Source: Liriodendron chinense
Taxonomy: Eukaryota; Streptophyta; Magnoliopsida; Magnoliales; Magnoliaceae
Assembly: GCA_003013855.2 (NCBI GenBank)
Contig: ML058493.1
Location: 2,604,001-2,668,000, forward strand
Length of the DNA stretch: 64,000 nt
Direction of reading: 5' to 3'
Below, in pieces: positions 56,529 through 64,000 of this stretch. Position numbers and translations under genes: made by a program. How positions within the stretch are numbered: the first letter of the stretch is position 1; each line of letters opens with the position of its first letter. The notes beneath the pieces are model-generated. The model saw only the letters and a list, made by a program, of their open reading frames with translations, ran no database searches and was not told where the DNA came from.

Positions 56529-56885
56529 ATGTATAGTAGATTGACATTAGTCACCGTCGATCATCGATATCAACACTGTCAATCGTCGATATTAACACTG
56601 ATGATCGCTAATAGTCATTGTGGATCGCCATTACTAAGACTGTCGATTGCCAGTAGTTATTATCGATCGCCGATAGTAATACTGATAATCGCCGATAGTC
56701 ACTATGAATTGCCGATGTTAAGACTATCGATTGTCGATAGTCACTCTCAATCACTAATAGTCACTGTCGATCACTAATAGTAACATTGTTGATCGCCGAT
56801 ACTCACGCTGATAGTATAACACTATCAATCACCGATATTCTTAATGAGCAGTAAGTATCGGCGATCCACATTCACCATCGGTGAC
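56529..56885. repeat. Right array of gatcgccgata-type iterons of the MULE
   Basis: About fifteen variants of gatcgccgatagtcactgtc at 19-24-base spacing cover 56545-56830. They are followed by inverted copies (gtatcggcgatccacattca). Direct-then-inverted order matches the left array at 50850. Confidence 0.8.
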
Positions 56886-57239
56886 CTACAACATTTAACG
56901 ACAAATCAAACCTATATCAACGATCATAACATTCATCCATTCCAACATTCATTTATTCTGACATTGAACACATTCCTCCATTTTTATCACAATATTTATC
57001 TATTCGAACATTCTTCTATTTCGACATTCTTTCATTTTAACTTTCGTAAATACATTACAACTTTCATAGTACATATATTTGTTACTAAAAAAATTAAATA
57101 TGAAATAAATAAATTATACATCGTTGCGTTTTGGCTTGTTAACTTTGGATTTTTTCTTCACATGTCCGCATTTTGGCTTCGCATATGAGGTTTTTGACTT
57201 CAAGGTTTGGATACTGAATTTCTCTTTTAGAAGTGGAAT

Positions 57240-58041
57240 CTTTGCATGGTTGTCTTCATAACAGGTGATATTGTAGGTAGTACCCGCACCTCGTCTTCCA
57301 CCTCTTTAGCATCAACTGTTTTACCTTTCAGTCTTTCAATCTTCCTAAATTGCTAAAGGTAATCAAAGGAGGTCTTTCTGAAACTAGATATTTCTTCCTA
57401 TAGGTTAACATACAAGTTACTATTACTCGTTAAATGACGAAATCAACAATAATGAATAGAAGTGACAAAGATTTCGTAAGAATCTTATCAGGCTCCATAC
57501 ATTTTCCAGCTTACTACATAGGAACTTGACGTATTTCATCATGCAGATCCCACATTCGTGCCCACTAACCTATTTAGGGATCTCGCTTACCATTTCAAAA
57601 CTCTAGTCGACTTCTCAGTAAGCATTCTCTTCGTCACATAGATAGAATAGTCATCTCAAACATTGTGTGAAGCCAGTATATTAATTGCCATAATAACCCT
57701 TTTATTCAGTTTGAATGCTATTAAGCAACCGAACTTGTCTTTCATCGGAGTGTATGGCGAACAAACCCAATGTTGGGATCGAACATTAATTGAAAAATAT
57801 ATCTACAAAACGCATAAGTAGTACTATAAGTACATCTATAACGAACACGAATTATAACATCAAGTATAATTAACAAACATATACGTTCAAAGTTCCACAT
57901 ATGCTTTTGGACGTTAACTCCTTTAACAATACTCAGGACATTATCACTAATATCCTTCAAAATTTTCAGTTTTGTTTTATGGTCACCAATACTATAATGT
58001 CGTAGAACCTCGACATTGTGAGTAAAAAATCCATGTGACAA
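57240..58041 (-). pseudogene. Unrecognised coding remnant convergent to the MULE transposase
   Basis: The minus strand from 58041 is open for 99 codons (THNVEVLRHYSIGDHKTKLK, VNVQKHMWNFERI, QLMFDPNIGFVR). After a frame change it continues DKFGCLIAFKLNKRVIMAIN, ILASHNV, DDYSIYVTKRMLTEKS and LKW.ARSLNRLVG, to an acidic stretch (KTVDAKEVEDEVRVLP) near 57290. The composition and continuity across frames look like a decayed protein gene. I do not recognise the family. Its position opposite the transposase recalls the two convergent genes of MuDR, but this is only a layout argument. Confidence 0.5.
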
Positions 58042-58129
58042 ATGAAGAAAGTTAAATGACTATAGTACAAATTAAATGTGTATATTAGTAAATGGACATT
58101 ATAAAAAAAACTTGCCGACACAAATATGC

Positions 58130-61100
58130 TGTAACACCCCGTACATTTCAGTACTTGGGTGTTACCATAAATACCTAATTATTGAGTCGTTCACTTACAC
58201 GCTAGTCAGTAGGAGTGGATTTTACCAGTAGATAGAGCTATCCAACTATTAACCTTTAACCCAATCTCTTATAACCATTAAATCCTAAGATTAATCATGT
58301 ATTTACATTTGGGCAACCTAAAGATCACAAATTGGTGTGGCCCACCTAAATTATGAGTCTTCCTAATCTTTGGACTGATGGCCTAGTACTGGTAGAACCT
58401 GATGGCATGGTTAGATTTCAGTATGTATCATCATGTGTCTCACATTCATTGTGGCCACGATCTTTAGATATGCAATCTATTGTAACTCCACACAATTTGA
58501 GCCGTTGAACTAAAAAATCAATTATGAAATTTCGTCTAAGTAAACCTTAAGACACCCAAGAATGCGTAGAATCATCTATAACCAATGGTAGAAATGATTC
58601 GACCGTTGGCTTGTTGAAGATTTATAATCGAAGCCCAAAAATCTACTTAGTGCGAGCCACTTGAACTTTGGATATGATTTAACACTGGTAAGATATCCTA
58701 TTAGGACCATTTTGAACTAATGTATGGCATGAATTTCACTAAAACAACATGGAAAACTCTACAATTTTAATAATAATAATAATAATGTGTTATAGAAAAA
58801 GGATATTATAAATAGCTCCTCATGGCCCACTTGAAGTTTATAATCTGTTCAGTTGTAAACTATTGTCTTTAGTATAGATTATATGAGAGAATAAACGGTG
58901 TGGGTTTCAACTCATGTTGGTGTGGGCCCCACTTTTTAGGCGTGCATGTACACAATTAGTAATACACGTGTGATGCACCGGATAGTCTTTAATGGGTCAA
59001 TGACCCAACTTTAGAAAGAAATAGAGACTCTTTTCTTCTCTGTTTTTCATTCCCGCCCGAACTAGAAATGTGAACGGACGGAGGTCCGTTTTTGGTTGAA
59101 GTATGGCCCACCTATGGGTTTGATTTGGACGATCCACACCGTCCATCTGGTTCGTGTGGTGGGGCTGACCAAAACTTATGTGTTAATCTCCGACGCTATT
59201 TGCCCAAGTCGATGTAGTTTATACCACAAGTCAGGCTGTCCACATAGAAGTTGTGTTTCCAGCAGCTAGGAAATCACCAAACCGTGATCGTTATGGACCA
59301 CTTTGGGCAAATCCAAACCGACCCTTTTGTAGAGCATAGTGTGCTCTACCAAACCATGTTACCCTCCTCAGTTGGGGGCCACTAGTTACAAACAAATGTG
59401 CAACCAAAGTCTAGTTTTTCAACTTGCTTTTCCAAAAATAGAAAACCATTTTATTTTTCCAAGCTGTCAATCCGCATGGAGATAGCTTAGCTCATCTCAA
59501 CCGTCCTTGTTGAAGTCCAAGGAATCGATTTCAGCCGTCCGTTTGCATATGACGTGGATTAGAGTTCATTTAGGAAATCATGTCTTATAAATAGGAAGTT
59601 TCTTTTTTCTTTTTTATATTCTTTCTTTCTTTTTCTGTTTTAAAAAATTAGAACCCTAGATCCAGCAACCCAAACCTCCCATTTCTCTTTCGGTCTCATC
59701 TACGAAGGATTTGAAGAAATCTTTAATGACAGATCTGATCTTCATCGAGCTCCGACGGGTTTTGAGGAAATCGGGCCGCAAACTGCATCTTCTTCCTTAA
59801 CAAGCTGCTGCAAGTTCGAAATCTTCATCTGGCAGAGTTGTTATATGCAGCAGGTGACCCTTCAATTAGCATTAAATCTCAGCCCTCCATTTGGTTTCAC
59901 ACGGATCAACGCCGTCTATAAAAGCATACCTTATTTCATCTCTTTCTTTCCATTTTAAAAAACCCCTAGCTGTCATTTCGTCCCAGACTTCCACTCAATT
60001 TCTGGTGAGTCTTATTCTATTCCTTAGAACTCTCTTTAATTTATTGAAAGGTAGATTCTAATAGAAAGATCCTAAGATCTGACCTGTATTTAATCGAGTT
60101 TCCTTGAGTGATTCGAGTTCAGATCTGCTCTATCATGGTCAGCCGAATCTGATAGAGATCAGTGTTATTTCATAAACAATCTCAGTTTTAGTTGAAAGAT
60201 CTGTGGTTGTTGATGGTGATTTGATCATGTTTCACTAGGCTAGATTAAATCCTCCAGTTGGATAAGAGATTGAAATGTAGCTCTGTATGTTGAAGTTTCA
60301 AATCTGAATTGAGATTTTTTATTAAATCATGGCTGGAATGACTCAATTGAAACTCACTGAGTTTGGGTTGGAATGAGAGGTTGATTGCATCTATGGTGTT
60401 TCAGATTGCTAGTGTATTGTGGGGACTGGTACCGTTATTTTGAGAATTGGTTAGTGTATTGTAAGAAGCTATTCTCTCCCAAAATTTGAATTCCTCTCTT
60501 CTTTCCTAAGTTGAAAGGGAGTTAGGTGGTGTTGTTAGGCAAGTAGAGTATCTTGTGAAACCTCTTTATTTTTATCCAGGTAAGTTTTAATTTGTCACTT
60601 AAATAATTAGATTGTCATTTGTAGGTAAAAATCCTTCTTCTAGTGAATTAAAGCCAAGTGGGTTGGCTTGATTTTGAACTACTTTAAAGTTGAGGAATTT
60701 GTGAGAATTTTCAACCTCTTCTCTTTTGTTGCCTTCTTACATTGGAAAATCTTATTTAAGGGTGAGGTTCTCACCCTTCAAGCTTTCCATTATTTTATTT
60801 GTAATTTCTTAATTTTCATTATTTGCTTATGATAATTATTTTGTTCATATAAATATTTACTTCTAAATAATTGTCTCATAATGATTGTTTTGTGATATTA
60901 ACTGTATATGGAATGGCTTACATCTAAGTTGTTAATTGTTGATTTAGTTTAGTGAATGAAACTGTTTTTATGTTATTTGGATAACAGTTGGGAAATTGGT
61001 TGTGAAATGTTAACTGTGGTGTCATTTAGTGAAATTTATCTTGTGGTGTCCTGGATTGGACTTAGTGTCATGTGACTCTTGTTGGAAAGATTTCTTTTTG

Positions 61101-62217
61101 TTGGCATCCATAAATGGACTTGTTGCCCAAGTGGCTTTGTTGGAGAAGAATATCCTTTGTTGGAAACTTTAGGAACGCACACAAGATGGTAATGTTAATT
61201 GTCTAGTTGTAGAGAATCATAGAAGTAGAATTAATTGATTTGTATTAGAATGAATTCTGTAGAATACCTCATGAGCCAGGGATGGTGGTATGGGCTACTA
61301 TATCCAAGCTGTCGGCCTATGCTGGGTTACATGCACCCCCCATAGTGACTGTGAGCTTTTAATTGCTTATTTTGTAAATCAAACTAATAAAAGCTAGTTA
61401 ATCAGGCATACATGACATTTCCGGGTAATGTTGGTGACGAGCCACATTACTGTCGGTTTAATGTGTGTTGCATTGCGGGTAACATTAGTGACGAGACATG
61501 TTACTATCGGTTTGAAACTCGCCAGTTGGATGTGCATCCTCAGGCTGATGAACATGTGTATGCATCCATGCATTTAAAGAATCAATGTTAATATGTGTGG
61601 AATGAATTGGGTGAATGCTGTATTGTTTGTGATGTGGATGAAATTTTACATTTAATTACATTGAGTACAGTTTGTAATTTTAAATTTATTATCTTTAATG
61701 TCTCCTTAACTATTCTTAGTTGCTACCTTTGGTTAATGTTACATTCAACTTTACAATTGATTATGTTGAATATTATCTCCCAGAATTTTATAATTTGTGT
61801 AAATTATAATCTATTATCTTTACATTAATCTTTACCTAACCATTATCATGCTTGGTAATCTTGGAGGGTTTACCTCACTATGATAGCATTTTAATGCTAT
61901 CGAACCATAACTATTGATGCAGGTATCTTTGGATGCGAAGTTGGAAGGTAGTGCGACTCAAGTGTACTTATAGTGTTTCTTTCTTTTGGTTTCCTTTTTA
62001 ATTAATGTAATATTGAGACAATTGATTTGTATAAGCTCTATGGACACCACTTGTACAGTTTGATTTATATTGAACATTGCATGTCTTGAACTACTTCCAT
62101 TAGGATTTAAATAAAAAAAAAATTATTACATTGTAAAATGAGCCATCTTTGAATGTTTACGCTCGGGTTTTCATAACATGGGTTCAACACCCGAGTAATA
62201 AAAACCGGGCCGTTACA
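58130..62217 (+). mobile_element. LTR-type element without coding capacity, 4,088 bp, TSD tatgc
   Basis: The ends are tgtaacaccccgtaca and ccgggccgttaca, TG...CA with short inverted repeats, flanked exactly by tatgc (58125-58129 and 62218-62222). Same end sequence, same TATA-like site in the middle (ttataaatagg, about 59582) and same late phrases (tcggcctatgctggg near 61312, gggtaa.tt.gtgacgag near 61425 and 61480) as the 3.2-kb element at 14849. No coding domain in any frame. Probably a long solo LTR of one family, or a LARD. Confidence 0.8.
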
Positions 62218-62384
62218 TATGCAGTCTTCAGGTTCCATCTTTCTCACAACCTGTTACATATTGTGATTTTTATGAATCAAGCTAATCTAATGACTAAGTG
62301 GGCTAGGGTTATATGTTGAGTTAAAAAGTCATTGCTTAGTTGAGATTGCGTAACTTAGACCACAACACAAAAGTCCATACTGTG
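62218..62384. other. Short intergenic stretch
   Basis: On the minus strand a few codons (KMEPEDC) run up to the element edge and may be the upstream continuation of the remnant at 57240-58041. Otherwise nothing is seen. Confidence 0.3.
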
Positions 62385-62845
62385 TTGAAGTGGAAAAGTT
62401 TTGTGGGCCCACCATGATGTATATGTTATATGCACACTGTCCATCCATTTTTCAGATTATCTTAAGGCATGAGCCAAAAAATGCTGCAAATCCAAAATTC
62501 AAACGGGCCACACCAAAGAAAGCAGTAGGGACAACGACACCCACTGTTGAAATCTTCATAGGGCCCACCATGATGTTTATTTGCCATCCAACTTGTTCAT
62601 AAGGTCACACAGACCAGATGAAAGGAAATACGCATATTAGCTTGATCCTAAGCTTCTGTGGTCCCCAAGAAGTTTTCAATAGTAGGCAGTTAATTCCCCA
62701 CTATTTTCTCTGGTGTGGTCCACTTGAGAATTACATCTGCCTCATTGTTTAAATCGTGACATAAAATGATCTAATAAAATGGATGGATTGTGTGCATATA
62801 ACACATCCATGATGGTGGGACCCAAAAAGCTTTGCCACATCAGCA
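62385..62845. mobile_element. Palindromic MITE copy 3, about 0.46 kb
   Basis: Left gtgggcccaccatgatgtat is mirrored by the reverse complement of the right end tcatggatgtgt..., with tttt.gggtcccaccatcatg as counterpart. It includes the phrases atccatttttcagattatct and ggtcacacagaccagatgaa, shared in diverged form with copies 1 and 2. Confidence 0.8.
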
Positions 62846-63189
62846 AAGTACCCACCTTGGTGTTGTGCTCTATGCTGCGCCATCCGAGTTCATCATCAAC
62901 ATCGTGAGAAGGGGTAGGCCCATGATGAAGATTGCCTCACACAAAAACCATTCCACTCATTAGGTGGGCCATATTGATGGAATCAACTAAAAAGTACCGT
63001 TTGACTCAAACATACATATAGTTGTGGCCCACCTATTGAGTCGATCAACCTGATTTGCCAAGAGTGATCTTCATTGTGGGGAACATTTTCATGGTAACGA
63101 TGTCCTTCGCATGTGACATGTTGGCAAGAAAGATTGCTTGTTGCTACCATTTCCTATATGCGAGTCCTGAGCTCGTCACAAGCTGGGGT

Positions 63190-63665
63190 TATGAGGGGCC
63201 ACCATGATGCATGGCTTTATCCACATTGCCCATCCATTTATCCATATCATTTAAGGGGCATAAGCCCAAAAATGAGGCAGATTCAAGGATCAAGTAGACC
63301 ACAGCAATAGGGATTGAATAGTTACAATTAAAATCTTTTTGGGAGCCAAACTTCTATGAGTCTACCACTCAGCCATGAGTAAGGACCCATTGTGGTGTGA
63401 GTGCATGTGTAAAAAAGAAGAAAAAGTTAAACTCTATGTTTCCACTTCATCTAAGTTTATGTGACCTTGTGAATAGGTTAGATGGTAGATAAACATCATG
63501 GTAAGCCCTAGGAAGGTTTTGACGATGGGTGTTATTATCACCACTGCTTGTTGTTGTGTGGTCCACTTAAGCCTTGGATTTGCCTCATTTTCAGGCTTGT
63601 ATCCTAAAATCATATGGAAAAATGCATGGATGGTGTGGATAAGACCCATATATCATGTTGGGTTG
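63190..63665. mobile_element. Palindromic MITE copy 4, about 0.47 kb
   Basis: It begins ggggccaccatgatgcatgg and ends in its diverged mirror (ggataagacccatatatcat). Interior phrases catccattta, aaaaatgaggcag, gtaaacatcatgg-like and gtgtggtccactt are shared with copy 3. The 62846-63189 stretch before it has no gene. Confidence 0.7.
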
Positions 63666-63704
63666 TTTAGAACCCAGCCTATGCCCATCTCTAGACAAGC
63701 TGGT

Positions 63705-63890
63705 AATACCCAATCTACGTCTGCATGTGGGGCCTATTGTGATGTATGCGTTTTATCTACACCTATTCATTTTTTAAACTCATTTTAAAGCATGCACCCA
63801 AAATTGAAGCATGTCCAAAGCTCAAGTGGACTACACCACTAAAAAAGGGCAGGGATAATGACATCCACAGTTGTGTTTTTCCTTGAACCA
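63705..63890. mobile_element. Partial palindromic MITE (left half only)
   Basis: tgtggggcctattgtgatgt, tatctacacctattcatttt and caagtggactacaccac match the left half of the other copies. The match fades after about 63,880; the remaining bases to 64000 are unassigned. Confidence 0.6.
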
Positions 63891-64000
63891 GAAACCAGTT
63901 GGTAGGCTGCATGGACTTCTCAGTGTTTTTTTTTTTTTGTCTATGTATTTTAAAAAATGGGCCTTATGATTTTGAAGGTCGGGATAGATTCTTGTCTATC

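Overview
The window is nuclear DNA of a flowering plant. It holds one recognisable host gene and is otherwise mostly transposable elements (TEs) in various states of decay. The host gene encodes a chloroplast-type GrpE co-chaperone, lies on the minus strand, and fills roughly the first 46 kb. Exon 1 (transit peptide) is 45592-45828, exon 2 (coiled coil and core) is 19865-20380, and exon 3 (C-terminal beta domain) is 108 down to the window edge. Both introns are phase 0 and very large, 25.2 kb and 19.8 kb. Reading across exons 2 and 3 gives the GrpE family signature, which supports the splice model. Introns of this size packed with TEs, plus several palindromic elements built around GTGGGCCCACC-type ends, remind me of magnoliid genomes; that placement is inference only.

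Intron 2 (109-19864) carries a Tourist-like MITE, a decayed LINE (about 1.35-13.5 kb), a tRNA-derived SINE, a 3.2-kb LTR-type element without coding capacity, and a nested hAT-type element. The LINE has been split by a solo LTR (TSD ctcgg), a second LTR, a 1.17-kb non-autonomous hAT element, and a chromovirus. That chromovirus carries a MITE in its 5' LTR and another in its pol.

Intron 1 (20381-45591) holds a hAT transposase pseudogene split by a nearly complete Ty3/gypsy chromovirus (22111-29054, TSD ctccc) and by a 5'-truncated LINE. It also holds a minus-strand LINE ORF2 remnant split by a 1.35-kb non-autonomous hAT element, a chromovirus-type LTR with Athila-like fragments, and a complete but defective Ty1/copia element (40457-45337, TSD catgt) that ends 254 bases from exon 1.

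The region upstream of the gene (45829-64000) shows no host gene. It has a GA-rich leader or promoter, two palindromic MITEs (45980-46490 and 46925-47437), and a pair of roughly 0.5-kb inverted repeats around minisatellite DNA. A Mutator-like element ruin (50.85-56.9 kb) follows, with a 123-bp/41-residue tandem repeat and a copia-like LTR insertion. Next come an unrecognised minus-strand coding remnant (57.2-58.04 kb), a 4.1-kb LTR-type element (58130-62217, TSD tatgc), and two to three more palindromic MITEs. None of the TEs appears able to make an uninterrupted full set of proteins. The host gene shows no break in the exons visible here.
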